In this document: one piece after another, positions 46,385-58,190 of the stretch | Position numbering within the stretch: position 1 is the stretch's first letter | Layout: the number at the start of each line of letters is the position of its first letter | Source: Batkoa obscura | Taxonomy: Eukaryota > Entomophthoromycota > Entomophthoromycetes > Entomophthorales > Batkoaceae | Direction: 5' to 3' | Assembly (NCBI GenBank): GCA_030770535.1 | Contig: JASVEC010000004.1 | Span: 1,364,001 to 1,428,000, forward strand | Length of the DNA: 64,000 nucleotides | The notes under the pieces: model-generated | What the model was told of the DNA's origin: nothing | The model's database searches: none | Seen by the model: the letters and a program-made list of their open reading frames with translations, nothing else | Position numbers and translations under genes: made by a program

Positions 46385-47334
46385 TATTTAAAAAAATTCA
46401 TGAAGTAAATAATAGTTTAAATATTGATTTTAATCTTTTTGGTGAGTATTATGGAAAAAGTATAATTGATAAATCTTTTGGAAATCTTTTACAGTAGAAA
46501 AACAGTTTTGAAGCATTAAATAAAATAAAAAATATTGATTAATTAATTTTAATTTTAAATTTTTTATCTGTGAATGTAGTATAATTAACAACTCAATTGT
46601 TAATAATAGAAACAGATGTGATTTTTAAAAAATATGAAAACAAAAATATAGAAAAACAATAAAGATACAAGATGTTAGAAATTATTTGCATTTTATTAAA
46701 TATAATAATAAATTAAATTGTTACCCAGTATCTGATAAATCAAAAAAAAGTGCTATAATCCCAATTAAAGTTATAGAGTCTATAGAAAATAGAAAAATTA
46801 AAAGATCAACCCCAGCTTATCTTACAAAAATAACTGAAAATTTAAAAGTTTCAATATTTACTAAGCAAGTAAATAGTTTATTAAATGATAGAAATCAATT
46901 GTTAAATATTAATATCACTTAAATTATTAATAACTAAGTTAATAAATAATCAAAAAGCAAGTAGTTTTAATAATAAGTTAAAACTATTATTATATTGCTT
47001 ATATTATATAAAAATGGTTAACTATAATTTTAAAACTAACCACTCCCTCCCATGCAGCTGTTTATTAGATTAGTAATATGTTAATAATCTAATTATAATA
47101 TCAAAATAGTTTATATTAATAAAAGCCTTGCTAATCCGGGAATTTCTATTAAATTTAGAGAAATCCTGATAACTTACAATATAAATTATATTAAAATAAT
47201 TTAAAATTGTGTCGGGTACTTTTGGTTTTTAATAAAGAATTTATTTTTATAGAATTTTAAGCAAAGTTTTTAAAATATAAAATACTTAAAAATTGGATAA
47301 AAAAAATGAAACTAATTTGTACATTCCCATATAT
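46385..47334 (+). mobile_element. DNA transposon relic, second copy (5'-truncated, decayed)
   Basis: Homologous to 340-1420. The transposase region is decayed: the Trp of the SQWK motif is replaced by a stop, the HHGKS motif has become YYGKS, and several frame changes lie between 46500 and 46680. The last 78 codons (46686-46922), however, are intact and nearly identical to the first copy. The inverted-repeat tail and right end (CATTCCCATAT) follow. The left part is missing, cut at the MITE at 46280-46384. Confidence 0.75.
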
Positions 47335-48489
47335 TACAACATATACATTAAATTTGATAAACTCACTTAGATGGCGAAGTTTGTATAGTTTTTTGTTTTG
47401 TGGAAGCCTAGGCCCAAATGTATTTCAATAATTATTTTCATCAAATTTAGAGTTGAAATGTTTATCCTAAAATATTCAATTTATTCGATTCACTAAACTT
47501 ATAAAAAATTATATACTTATCTAACTAATATCTTATTTTCAAAGATGATTTGAAGAAAAATAAACTCTATTATAATAGTAAAATTGACCAAATATAATTA
47601 AAATTTTAAACCTTCAATATGAGTCCTCCAATTTAAAATTTATTCTTTTGAAAAGAGTGGTTTTTCATATTACCTTTTATGGTACAGAAAAAATAAGCTC
47701 ATATCTATAAATATTATACTAAGTGATATCATTAAATTTTAGAAATAGATTTCACATGTATAACGTATTTACTATATAATATTTTTCTATATTTTATATT
47801 GCTTATCACTATTTCTTTAAATTATGCGGACTTCTACTCTTTTCTATTAAGTATATATTAAAATAGTTTTACTAAAAGCTAAGTGGATAATACTAGTTAT
47901 AGGAATTAAAATAAGGGTCTAATTCTTGTTTCATTTCCTTAAGTTAATTGCAATCTGATTATTGTTATTGTGTTGATTAATAGAATATTCCAATATTATT
48001 TATTTTGAATTTAAATAAAGCGGGAGTGCTTTTTAAAATGGATAATTCAATATTTTTACTACTTTTAGTAACTAAGATATCTTTTGCAATCATTAAAGGT
48101 GAGGTATTTTAAAATAACTCATTAATTTGATATAGTAGAGTTCAAGTAATAAAGTTATATTGATATCATATTTATTTTTTGAGACACAATGTTGAGAAAC
48201 ATAATTAATGTGAGTTGAAAGACTATGTGTTATATTTTAAAATAAGGATCGAGAATAAAGTGAATAATGAAGTTAATACAAACTTGAACTTTGCTTATTT
48301 ATTGAATCTTGTTAAATTTATATATAACATAGGCTAGTAAATAAAGCCGAAAAATAAAAACGTAATGATAAAAATAAAATATAAAAATAGCTTTGATTGT
48401 ATCTAAAGGGATTAAAGTTTTTTATTCCTTTTTCAATGAAATTGATCCTTTACAAACATTCACTGAAATAAAAAATTTAACTTGATACA
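47335..48489. other. Intergenic with an orphan signal-peptide-like exon
   Basis: At 48038 an ATG opens MDNSIFLLLLVTKISFAIIK followed by a GTGAGG donor-like site, which looks like a signal-peptide exon. No continuing exon was found. The remainder is AT-rich with no recognisable gene. Confidence 0.3.
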
Positions 48490-48591
48490 AATGGGGGTTT
48501 TTTTTGGCTTCATTATTTTTTTCATCTTTTGAGCGCTATTTGAGCAGAAAAATTGTTAGTAAAATTCTTAAACAAAAGAATACATCCCCAA
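48490..48591 (-). mobile_element. MITE copy 14
   Basis: Near full-length copy beginning AATGGGGGTTT and ending ACATCCCCA, with the GGCTTCATTA and TTTGAGCAGAAAAATTG interior. Confidence 0.8.
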
Positions 48592-49358
48592 ACATTGAAT
48601 TTTTAATTTCATCTAACCTTTTCTTGTGTTACGTTGTTTTCTTCTTGCCACCACTTTGAATGATCATCAAATGTCGGCTACTGAATAATATTCCTTAAAA
48701 TATACCCGTTTTTTGCGCAATCATAAAATGTTTAAGTCAATAATAAATATAGCAATATGGATAAAGCAGTTTAAAAATAACTTTATAAAAATCAAAAATC
48801 AAAAATTTTAAAATTAATCAGATATAATAGTCCAAAATATTTATAATGATTAATTGTCTTTTTTATTAAAGATGGAGGAAGCTATTGATAGCTTGAAAAT
48901 AATTATAATTGAGTTATAGCTCAAATTAACATACGACTGTTAAAAGCTATCAGATAAAAAATCTTAGGATTATTAATTTACTAAAAATAGGAAATGCAAT
49001 AACACTAGTCCTTATGAATAGTTGATTTTGATGCTATTCATTAGTTGACACTTTATTGAACAAAATAAGATTTTATAAACAATTACAATTCCTAAGTCAC
49101 TTTGGTAAAAAAGATTAAAACTTTTTAATAATCATAATTGACAGCAAAGTCCTAATTTAATAAGCTTTGTAAAATATTTGAGGTATTTAAAAATAGACGA
49201 TAAAAGTAAGTAACAATTTTAAACACTAAAGGAGGTTTATATTCTAATCAGATATTTAAAATAGAAACGAACATAATATAATCAGAAGCTTACTGATAAA
49301 GGAATAGTAAGTATACTATATACGAAAAGAAATAATAGTATGGTTATATGAAAAAAAG
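48592..49358. other. Upstream region of the laccase-like gene
   Basis: AT-rich noncoding DNA. No gene or repeat is seen. Confidence 0.5.
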
Positions 49359-49366
49359 TATAAATA
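49359..49366 (+). promoter_or_regulatory. TATA element of the laccase-like gene
   Basis: TATAAATA lies 35 bp upstream of the start at 49401, closer than in the other TATA genes here, so the 5' UTR would be very short. Confidence 0.4.
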
Positions 49367-49400
49367 AAGGTAAGTATCAACCTTTTAAACAATAAAAACA

Positions 49401-51119
49401 ATGAAATATATTACCTCTTCATTACTTTTAACCTCCTCAATATTAGCTGCAACTTTAAATTTCGATTGGGAAATTAAAGAAGGCAGAATTGCTCCAGATA
49501 ATTATGCTCTTGATGGTATCCTTATTAATGGTCAATTCCCTGGTCCTACTATTAATGCCACTGCTGGTGATACTATTATCGTAAAAGTACGTAATAGACT
49601 TCATAAAGATTTTTCTATTCATTGGCACGGAATTACTCAAAGTGGTAGTGTAAAATCTGATGGTGTGCCATACGTTACCTCCCCACCAATCAAATCGAAT
49701 GAGGATTATACTTATAATTTCAAAGTAAATGACCAATCTGGTACTTGGTGGTATCATGCTCATACTGGATTAGATGCTGAACATGCTTATGGTGCTTTAA
49801 TTGTACAAGACAAAAAGAACATTTGGGATGATGTAGTAAAATTCGATCCAAGATATAGATATGATGAAGAAAGATTAGTAATGTTATCAGAGTTATGGCA
49901 CAAGTCAAGTGATGAGTTACTTAAAGGGTTATTAGGTCTTCCTTTCAAATTTGTTGGTCCATCTGATAGTATTTTGACAAATGGTATGACTTATAATGTA
50001 TGGAACACTGCTGGTGCTAATAATTCAACTGTACCATTTAATAATGGTTACAATGTTATTAACGTAAAGCCAAACAAAAGATATAGATTACGTTTAATTG
50101 CTGCTAACGGACTTTCATTTCTTACTTTCCGTATTCCAGGACACAGATTTACCTTGATTGAAGCTGATGGTACTATCATCGAACCTGTTGAAGTTGATAG
50201 AGTTGAAATGTCTGCTGGACAAAGATACTCTGTAATTATGGAAACTAATCAACAAGTTGACAATTATTATGCTTACACTCAAGTCAATGGTGGTTCTACT
50301 ACTCCTAACAATGGTGCTGCTATTCTACATTATGAAGGAGCTGAAAGTGCTGATGCATTAAGAAGGATTCCAGCCACTGTACCAACTCCTACTGGACCAT
50401 TCAATCGTTGGGTAGAAGCTCAATTATTTACATCCAAATGGTATAACAAAGGACTTAGCTCTCATTATTATCCAGTTCCTAAAAAAGCAACTAAAGAAAT
50501 TGTTTTAAACGTAATTCCATCAACTACCCTTGAAGGAAATTCAATCTATACTGTTAATGATGTTATCACAAAACCAAGAAATGTAACTGTATGGGATAAT
50601 GTTATTTCTGGGCGCCATAAGCCTACCCCAGGTATCTATGAAATTACTGAAGGTGATGATGTTCAAATTGTATTGCAACATTTCATGCCTGCTGGACGTG
50701 CTTGTGCTACCCATCCATGGCATTTACATGGCCACTCTTTCTTTGTCGTAGGTCATGGATCTGGTGTATATAACCCAGAAGTTGATGGAAAAACAATTGA
50801 TGATAGAATTTCATCTTCTGATAAAATCCCAGTTTATCGTGATACTTTTACTCAATATGCAAATAATATCCAAGTTTCTGCCAGATCAGCCACTAATCAA
50901 TTATCTGATACTTTTGGTGTCAAAGTTAATAACCAGAATTCCAACGAAAATTTAGCTAATGTTAGAAACTCTCGTATGCTTCAAACTGATGTACCATGTG
51001 GATGGTATGCTATTCGTTTCAAGGCCGATAACCCAGGTTCCTGGTTTATGCATTGTCATATTACTGCTCATTTAACTATGGGAAAACAAGTCATCATTAA
51101 CGAATCCCCTAGAAAATAA
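49401..51119 (+). CDS. Secreted multicopper oxidase (laccase/ascorbate-oxidase type)
   Basis: A 572-residue intronless enzyme of the AA1 multicopper oxidase superfamily. It couples one-electron oxidation of phenols, ascorbate or metals to four-electron reduction of O2. It has a signal peptide (MKYITSSLLLTSSILAATL). All four copper-binding motifs are present: HWHG at 74-77, WYHAHTG at 117-123, HPWHLHGHSF at 438-447, and HCHITAHLTMGK at 551-562. The N-terminal cupredoxin starts FDWEIKEGRIAPDNYALDGI. The residue ten positions after the type 1 Cys (Cys552) is Lys562, where most laccases have Leu, Phe or Met. There is no C-terminal membrane segment, so it is not a Fet3-type ferroxidase. Length is normal. 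The substrate is undetermined. Confidence 0.95.
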   Translation: MKYITSSLLLTSSILAATLNFDWEIKEGRIAPDNYALDGILINGQFPGPTINATAGDTIIVKVRNRLHKDFSIHWHGITQSGSVKSDGVPYVTSPPIKSNEDYTYNFKVNDQSGTWWYHAHTGLDAEHAYGALIVQDKKNIWDDVVKFDPRYRYDEERLVMLSELWHKSSDELLKGLLGLPFKFVGPSDSILTNGMTYNVWNTAGANNSTVPFNNGYNVINVKPNKRYRLRLIAANGLSFLTFRIPGHRFTLIEADGTIIEPVEVDRVEMSAGQRYSVIMETNQQVDNYYAYTQVNGGSTTPNNGAAILHYEGAESADALRRIPATVPTPTGPFNRWVEAQLFTSKWYNKGLSSHYYPVPKKATKEIVLNVIPSTTLEGNSIYTVNDVITKPRNVTVWDNVISGRHKPTPGIYEITEGDDVQIVLQHFMPAGRACATHPWHLHGHSFFVVGHGSGVYNPEVDGKTIDDRISSSDKIPVYRDTFTQYANNIQVSARSATNQLSDTFGVKVNNQNSNENLANVRNSRMLQTDVPCGWYAIRFKADNPGSWFMHCHITAHLTMGKQVIINESPRK

Positions 51120-51599
51120 CTTAATTTAATTTAATAAATACTTAGACTATATTTTTTGCTTTTGTATTGCTTTTTTAATAGTATAAAATTTTAACAATAC
51201 CTTTATATGAAATGAAGTAATTTCTAAGAAAATCTATTTTTTTCTAAATGCTAACAATTTGAAAAGATAGCTTACCTCTTTAATTTCAAGAAAATTTATC
51301 TTCTTATATAGCTAAAAGTAAGACTAGCATACAAATTATTAAAAACTTGATGGATTTTCATTTAATCACTTTTACTTTATGTTTTTAGTTATTATTAACT
51401 CAGTTATTAGTTGAGATAAACCTTTATTGGCTTTAAAATCTAGTACGTTATTGTAAAAAAATGCAATTGTATATTTTTGAAAGTGCACATTGAATTTTGT
51501 AAAAAAAACTGTATTTATTTCCAAAGTACATTACTTTGAAATAAATGAAAGTCATAAAAGAATCTGAGTAGTTTTGGAAGCAATGCATTTAATCCAACT
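51120..51599. other. Intergenic, nothing recognised
   Basis: AT-rich 3' region of the laccase-like gene. No gene is seen. Confidence 0.5.
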
Positions 51600-51840
51600 G
51601 GGTGTCTCTGGCATGAGAACCAAGAATTTTAACACAGCCTTTACATCCATTTTTACTTACCATTTTTGAGCCTTGGTAACTTTCACAATCCTCACAACCT
51701 TTATAAACCTACTAGCATTTAGCTTCACTCTTACTACCTTTTTTCCTATCGTATCATCCTTCTAGACCATCTATGGCTCCAGTTTCATTCCCCCTTTCCT
51801 TCACCATTCTAACGCTTACAACTCCCTTAGCTATCTAAAT
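51600..51840 (-). pseudogene. Cys-containing small locus, paired with 43290-43411
   Basis: Minus-strand reading gives AKGVVSVRMVKERGNETGAI at the 5' side and, after breaks, a Cys-rich stretch with KGCEDCES and NGCKGCV spaced like a tiny metal-binding or disulfide-rich peptide. Stops lie between the two, so either an intron is unresolved or the gene is dead. It matches the fragment at 43290-43411 only in its first part. About 1.13 kb separates it from the divergent Ser-rich ORF at 52967. Confidence 0.3.
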
Positions 51841-52909
51841 CAAAAACCGGTAAACAAGAAAGCTCAATTTTGAATAGCAAAGAAAACTTGAACTAAATTA
51901 TGTAAATTTATTGGTAGTTAATAGTATTTTGGTTTTTATTAATATATATGAGATTTCTTTATTAAACATAAGGGAATAAAAGCGATCTATGTAAATATAG
52001 AAACAAATATATTAATAGGTCATGTCATCAAATGAAGATTCACTTATTAATTTTTTTCCAAGAGTTTTTTCTGCAGTTAATAAAATAACGACAAAGTCCA
52101 AAGTTCATAAGTCATCTTTTATTAATATAAATTGCTCATAAATCGTAGAAAATTTGAATATTCTTAAGAATAAAAATATATGCGAGATTATAAATTATTC
52201 GAAAAGACAATAAAAAGAAATAAGGTAATGCTTTTGAAAATTTGATTTTAAAACTCTGTTTTTTACAATATTGAATGTCTTTGCTTCTTTTATCTGTCCA
52301 CTTGTTATTTAGCAATAAATTTTTAAATTTATTATCTAAATACCGAAACAAAATGGGGTTCCCCTGTAGTGTTTTTATAGTAACCTTTCAAACAATCTAT
52401 TTTATGATTGTTAAAAAGATTATAAACCACTAGTTTAATTTATTAATTTTAGTTTAAAATTAAATCAAATTCAAAAGTTAATCTAATGTTTAAATATAGA
52501 AATTATGGGTAAAGTTTATAAAGTATTTTCTTGGCTCATCGGATATTTATTTATAGCAAAAATTTCATTTATTCTCACTACTGTCGCAGCAAATAATTTT
52601 TAGTTTTGTCTTTTTTTCACGACTACTGCCTACAGTAACGTGAAATAGAATCATAGTATATTTTATTTTATAAACCATTAAACTATTTACTTTCATAAGG
52701 ATGAGTATATCAGTGTCAAATTACAGTTACAATAGTTTAGATCTTACAAGCTATTAGACTGATTGTTTTTCATCCCAAACATAGTATGATTCTACTAATA
52801 TAGAAACAATTATAGCTTATAAAAATAATAGTTTCTGTAGCCGAGTTCACAAATATCTTGGAAATTGCCTTGGCAAACTACAGTAAAAAAACTGTTTATA
52901 ATGCTTGGA

Positions 52910-52916
52910 TATATAA
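52910..52916 (+). promoter_or_regulatory. TATA element of Ser-rich ORF 2
   Basis: TATATAA ends 50 bp before the ATG at 52967, matching the spacing at 44634-44689 and supporting that ATG as the start. Confidence 0.5.
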
Positions 52917-52966
52917 ACAAACACAAACAGAGAATTTTCTTTATAATACAGAAATCAAAAAGAACG

Positions 52967-53329
52967 ATGGGCTTCAGTAGTACTTCAACTCCTCCTGCAT
53001 ACTCAAAAAAAGATCCCTTGAAGAGTTCTTTAACAATTGAAAAATCTAAAAATTCAATAGACTGCTCTGATTCATTAACTATAACTAAGACTAACTCTTC
53101 CGAGTTAAGTAAGCTCCCTATGCCATTATGTTCTTTATCATTGTCAAAAAATGAAAAAAAAATGCTTAGAAAAGAATCTTCTAGTAGTCATTTAAAAAAA
53201 ACTAACTCACCTCCTAATTCATTATCATCATCTCCTCATATATATGCTCTCCCAACGCCAATGTTCTCTGTTGTTACTTTATTTAAAGCTATTTATCAAC
53301 TTACTATAGGTAGACGTAGTGACGCTTAG
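52967..53329 (+). CDS. Small Ser-rich protein of unknown function, paralogue 2
   Basis: A 120-residue intronless ORF aligned along its length with 44689-45051 and of exactly the same length. I start at MGFSSTSTPP; the frame is open 34 codons further upstream, but that part includes the TATA element and has no counterpart in the paralogue. Shared blocks are KSKNSI, LPMPLCSLSLSKNEKKMLRK, ESSSSHLKK, IYALPTPMFSVVTLFKAIYQL. The internal doublet PMPLCSL / PTPMFSV is kept in degenerate form. The C-terminus has drifted (TIGRRSDA). Function is unknown. Confidence 0.6.
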   Translation: MGFSSTSTPPAYSKKDPLKSSLTIEKSKNSIDCSDSLTITKTNSSELSKLPMPLCSLSLSKNEKKMLRKESSSSHLKKTNSPPNSLSSSPHIYALPTPMFSVVTLFKAIYQLTIGRRSDA

Positions 53330-53543
53330 TCTTGGGTCTTTTAGTTTCGCTATTCGAAAAGGAAGTAGTGTCTTTACTATACGTCATGTATAAAATAAAT
53401 GAAGTGAACTTGTAATAGTGCTCTAATACTAAGAATTAAAATACACAAAGTTGACTTAGTCTATTTTAAAAGATCTCTTGTATACTTTAATATATCAACT
53501 TAGTTTCTTTACAATTTGACTTTCAATTATATAACCTTATGTC

Positions 53544-53612
53544 AATTTTAAGCGCTATTTGAGTGGAAAAATTGTTAGTAAAATTCTTAAACACAAAAAC
53601 GTATCACCATAT
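53544..53612 (-). mobile_element. MITE copy 15, truncated
   Basis: Only the right two thirds is left, from CAATTTTAAGCGCTATTTGAG to GTATCACCATAT. Confidence 0.7.
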
Positions 53613-55880
53613 TGATTTTTATTTATATTAAATCTAAAACTTTTATATTTATTAAAAAATATACTAAAACTATAGTTGATAATAGTGTTACTTATTAGTT
53701 TTTATTCCTTATTTCCTTTAAAGCATTAGTTTTATACATTATTTGATTAAGTATATTATTATCAATAATATATTTTAATAACATATTTTAATAATATATT
53801 TTTTTTCTATTTTTTTTACAAAATTCTATAAACTATAGGTTGTTATAATAGTTGTTAAAGTTAATAATAAATCAATTATAATGTTTATATTGTATGTTTT
53901 TATTTTAATAAAAAATAAAGTATGAAAATGTTTAAATAGTTAAAATATAAAATATAAAATTAGTTTTCATAGTTTTTGTTACTTTGTTAAATTACTTAAA
54001 ACCTTTTTATTTAAATTAAGTTATACAAATAGCATGGTTTTATTTAATGTGTTTTTAATTAAAATATAATAATTTTAAAAATAACAACTTCTATGCTTAT
54101 AATAAGTTTGTATTATAATTCTATAATAATTATATTTATTTAAATAATGTGAAATATTGTTTTATCAGCTCTCGGATTGATTGTAAGATAATAATGATTT
54201 AACTTGATTACAAAACTAGTGGTAGTCTTGTAATCAATTTGACTGTAAATAATGTGGTATAATCAATCCAGAGTTCCTTGTTTTGATTTGCTGTGAGAAT
54301 TTCTAACTTCACATTGCAAAGGATATAAAAGAGATTCTTCAACATGATAACTTGAGGCTTTTTAATTGAATTATTCCCTGATATCGTACTATTAATAAAG
54401 TCACTAAGTCTTTCTGACAACATCTTACGTAGATTTTACAGTAGTATTGTCTACTCTATTTGTTTTACATAGTTCATAACTTATTACGTATTATTCTTAT
54501 TTATTTAAGTCTATCTTAGTTATATAAACTAAGATTGTTCGACTCAAGGCAATTTAATCAACCAAGAACTGGTCTTAATTCCTACCACTGAGTACCAACT
54601 TTCACATAAGCTAATAATAAATAACTTAATTTAAAAATAAATATAAAGATTTTATATTTTATACTGCTTAAATATTTAAATTTAACTTTAAGATTTAAGG
54701 ATTTATATCTGTATTTATAATATATTTTATATTTATTGCTAATAAATAATTTTTTTTAGCTTCTATTGTATAAAAAAATAAGCTATAATAATTAATTTAA
54801 AATTAGAAAAGTGTTTATAGCTAATTAAATAAATTAGTTGGTTTTTACTAAAAAATCAAAATTAAAAAAAAAACTTATAATAAATCAAATAAATCTGGTT
54901 TATCGTTATTAAAAAATCAAAACTGAATTAAATCAAATCAATTAATATATAGCAAAAAAAGGCTATTTATTAATAAATAAAAACTTTTATTCATATAAAA
55001 AAACTCACTTTTATGATTAGTCTGAAACTAAAAAAAAGCCTGGGACAAGTTAAGTGGATCCAGTTTATTATCACTATGAAGTCAAGAATAAATCAAACAA
55101 AATCAATCAAAGTATAGTGAAAAAAAGCTATAAAAAACTTGCCAAAGTAATCTGGAGGAAAAGAATTATATCATTTAAGCTTACTTACTACTCCTGCTGC
55201 TTTTTATTAAATTTTACATAAAACCTCAGGTATATAAAAACCTGGCTTAATTAACTAAACAAGCATTGTCAATCAAAATGTTAACTAAATATTTTTAATA
55301 TTTGCATTTTTAAGTATTTTTATACCCATTTTTATACCCATTTTTATTAGCTACTGAACAGAATATAAACAGCAACCACATTTATACCATTAAAAGCTTG
55401 GAGACAGTGTCTAGTCTAGAAAACTTCAGGAAAACTAAAAGCCATGCCAGTAACAAAGCTCAAAAACAGCATTTGATACTGTTAAATTTCGTTGTTCTAT
55501 TACTGTTGTTTTACTTTACATTCAAGTAATGATCACATTTAATATAGAGAGCTTATATCAGAATATTTTTCATTCTTTAATATGATAAATTTTTTTATTT
55601 ACAAATTATTATTTACTTGCATATAATGCTATAATCTAAACTTTGTAAATTCTAAATCTCACTTTTACTTTAAGTCTATGATATTGCCTCAATAAAATTA
55701 TTCCTTTATTATATTATATTTATTATATTATATTTATCATATTAATTTCTCGGTTAGTTATATTAGCTCATCAATTCTATTTTATTTTACCATAACGTCC
55801 TTTCATAATCCGTATTCTACTACAGATAATCGTTCTTTAATATCTAATTGTAAATCCTTAAGTACCAAAATTTTAATTTA
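53613..55880. other. Long AT-rich intergenic region
   Basis: About 2.3 kb with very high AT content and poly-A/T runs. An isolated minus-strand ORF at 54208-54423 has no recognisable motif. Short direct repeats (TTTTTATACCCA twice) occur near 55318-55345. No gene is supported. Confidence 0.5.
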
Positions 55881-55912
55881 ATATAAGTAACAAGTACCCA
55901 CTCAACTCTCCT

Positions 55913-56602
55913 TTGAGTCGAGAAACACTAATTGAATTAGGCGATAAATATAAAATACATAAATCGTTGCTTCAGTATGGAATAATGATGGGCTTTTCAA
56001 AAGTTAGTTTTTATTATAATAAACCCGTTACAAGCATTGTAATAGAAAATATCCATGAATGTATCAAACATGTAATTGAAAAACTCAAATATTCCCCAAT
56101 AGGCAAAGCCAAAGATAATAAATTGGAAATTGGATCTAAAAACAAAAAAGATCAGGAAGTAGTATTAAATCAAAAATGGACTACCAATGGGTGTGAAGTT
56201 GAAACTTACAAGTTGTGGCGTCATTTAGACATTGTCATTCGTTTAACAATACCAAACTTTGGGCAGGAATTTGTTGGTAAAGAATTCGAAGAAAAGCTGA
56301 AAACTAGTTTCAGTATTCATGGGGAAGTTGTTTCTTGTACTCATCCATTAGATGATAATTATCCTTATTATTCCAATGTTGCGGTGCTATTTCTTATGCC
56401 AAACAATGAAGTATATTCTAATGAAGTAACCATCCTAAACAAGTTTTTAATCAGTAAAAATCTTCTACCAGCCATTTGTGTGTATGATCCACCCGAAATC
56501 AAATACATTCATTGTGGAAGTAGTACTCATATGAGTAATCAACGTGTAACAATTGATGTTTTAAAGAATTTATTTAATATTGCAGAGAGAGATTCAGCAT
56601 GA
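55913..56602 (+). CDS. CCHC zinc-knuckle family protein, copy 8 (looks whole over the visible frame)
   Basis: The frame has no in-frame ATG before the conserved IMMGFSKVSF block; the earliest possible start in it is a TTG, so the true N-terminus is unresolved. The remaining family parts are present without a break: NKLEIGSKNKKDQEVVLNQ, IVIRLTIPNFGQEF, EEKLKTSFSIHGEVVSCTH, LNKFLISKNLLPAICVYDPP, and a knuckle of the form YIHCGSSTHMSNQR. The knuckle lacks two of the usual cysteines compared with copies 1 and 5. Possibly expressed, possibly an early relic. Confidence 0.45.
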   Translation: MSRETLIELGDKYKIHKSLLQYGIMMGFSKVSFYYNKPVTSIVIENIHECIKHVIEKLKYSPIGKAKDNKLEIGSKNKKDQEVVLNQKWTTNGCEVETYKLWRHLDIVIRLTIPNFGQEFVGKEFEEKLKTSFSIHGEVVSCTHPLDDNYPYYSNVAVLFLMPNNEVYSNEVTILNKFLISKNLLPAICVYDPPEIKYIHCGSSTHMSNQRVTIDVLKNLFNIAERDSA

Positions 56603-57560
56603 TAACCAAGGATCAGAAATAAAACGAATTTCAATCACACTGCCATTCTATTTGTCTTAAGTTTATATGAAAATTACTACTATGACTTTTAATTTTAATT
56701 AAATCTACTTCATTTAATATATTAATCTAAATCAATAAATCGTATCTTATTTTTGCTATATATATGTTATCTTCTCTGATACATTAAAATCTTATTCAAT
56801 AGAACTATTCAAAGATTTCCGTAGAAGATTCAAAAAAAAATTCATTGCATATATATATAAGCATTTAATAAAACCATTATTTATTAAGCTTAAAGAGTTA
56901 ATCATATCATTATAAAACTATTTTTTATAATATTAATATAAATAAGCTGGCTAGAAACGTTTCGTATTTATTGTAGCAAATTTTTACGGTCTTTTCAATC
57001 CTTCATGTTAGACTAGTATTTGGTTTTAAAATTCTCTCTATCAAGGTATTCATCTTTATTTTTACATACTTTAGAGTTTTTGAAATATAGCATTAAGTTC
57101 TTTAACTATGTAACTTAATATAATCACAAAATCAATATATTCTAGACACTGTTATTATGGTATTGAGTTCGTTATGCTATTTTATCAAGCTTATTAAACT
57201 ATTGTTTCTAAGTTTCATTATTTTATTAAGTCTCTTGTCTTTGTACTCTCATTTTGATTACAAAAATCCTTGATTCTTGTATAAATAGCTTTCAAATATT
57301 AAATCCTTACCTTTATACATTAATCTTGAAGCAGTCTTATTTATAACTGCTATAATATTTAGTAACAACCTTTTTTATAGATAAACAACTATTGATTTAT
57401 AATAATCGTATTTTAGTATAAAATATTAAAAGCTATATTGTGGCATTTATTAAATGGAAATCAAAATGTATATTGGTAATGTTGGTAAGCCGTACTGTAT
57501 AATTTTTTTTATCAAATTCTTAGGCATGAATATTTTAAATGACAGGTATAAGATTAATAA
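56603..57560. other. Intergenic between family copies 8 and 9
   Basis: AT-rich DNA; nothing recognised. Confidence 0.5.
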
Positions 57561-58190
57561 ACTATCCTTTTGATATGGGATAATGATTAATTTATCCGAA
57601 GTTAGCTTCCAACAACATAAAATAAAGGATCAAAAGCTTACTTTTATAAATATTGATGATTGTATCAACTATATACTTAATACATTTTATTATTGTTCAA
57701 TGTTCGAATTTAAAGAAGCTAGTAAAGTTGAAATTGGATTTAAAAAGGAATTAGAAAGAGAATTCACGCTAAACAAAAATGAGATATAAATGGGTATGTA
57801 GTTATACCATACCGATTATGGCATTATTCTGAAAACATTATGGATATAATGTTATCAAACCTTGCAACTAAAGCTGTTTTTAGAAAGTTTGAAGAGAGAA
57901 TAAAGTCCAAACTTAGTACCTATCGAAAAGTTACTTCATATACCCGATTATTTGAACCTAGTAAAATATTCCAAATTGATATTGTAGTAATCTCTCTAAT
58001 ATCAAATGATGAGACAATAGATAGACCAGTGTTACCAGATAAATTTCTAATTAGTAATAACCTTCCACCAGCTATTTGTACCTATGGCATTTCTAAAGCT
58101 AAATGTACTCATTATGGAAGTACTAACCATAAGAGCAAGAAATGCGCAGGTATTTGAGATTACGAAAAACTATTTATTTAGTCTGGAAAC
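57561..58190 (+). pseudogene. CCHC zinc-knuckle family, copy 9 (broken)
   Basis: Recognisable parts in family order, from an IMINLSEVSF-type start through VEIGFKKELER and PDKFLISNNLPPAICTYG to a knuckle of the form CTHYGSTNHKSKKC. A small number of breaks. It is a diverged copy in tandem with copy 8 on the plus strand. Confidence 0.45.

Noticed and set aside
46155-46391. 78-codon ORF over the MITE
   Set aside because: It reads through the MITE at 46280-46384, as similar chance frames would in other copies.
49455-49763. 102-residue minus-strand ORF in the laccase gene
   Set aside because: Shadow of a real coding frame; no motif or start context.
52136-52351. 71-residue minus-strand ORF
   Set aside because: Isolated, Lys/Phe/Leu-rich, typical of AT-rich chance frames.
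1416-53612. Regularly recurring ~105-bp repeats considered as a CRISPR-like or satellite array
   Set aside because: Copies are dispersed kilobases apart, in both orientations, with terminal inverted repeats; this is a MITE family.
54208-54423. 71-residue minus-strand ORF
   Set aside because: No motif, no paralogue in the window and no neighbouring exon; kept only as a note in the intergenic entry.
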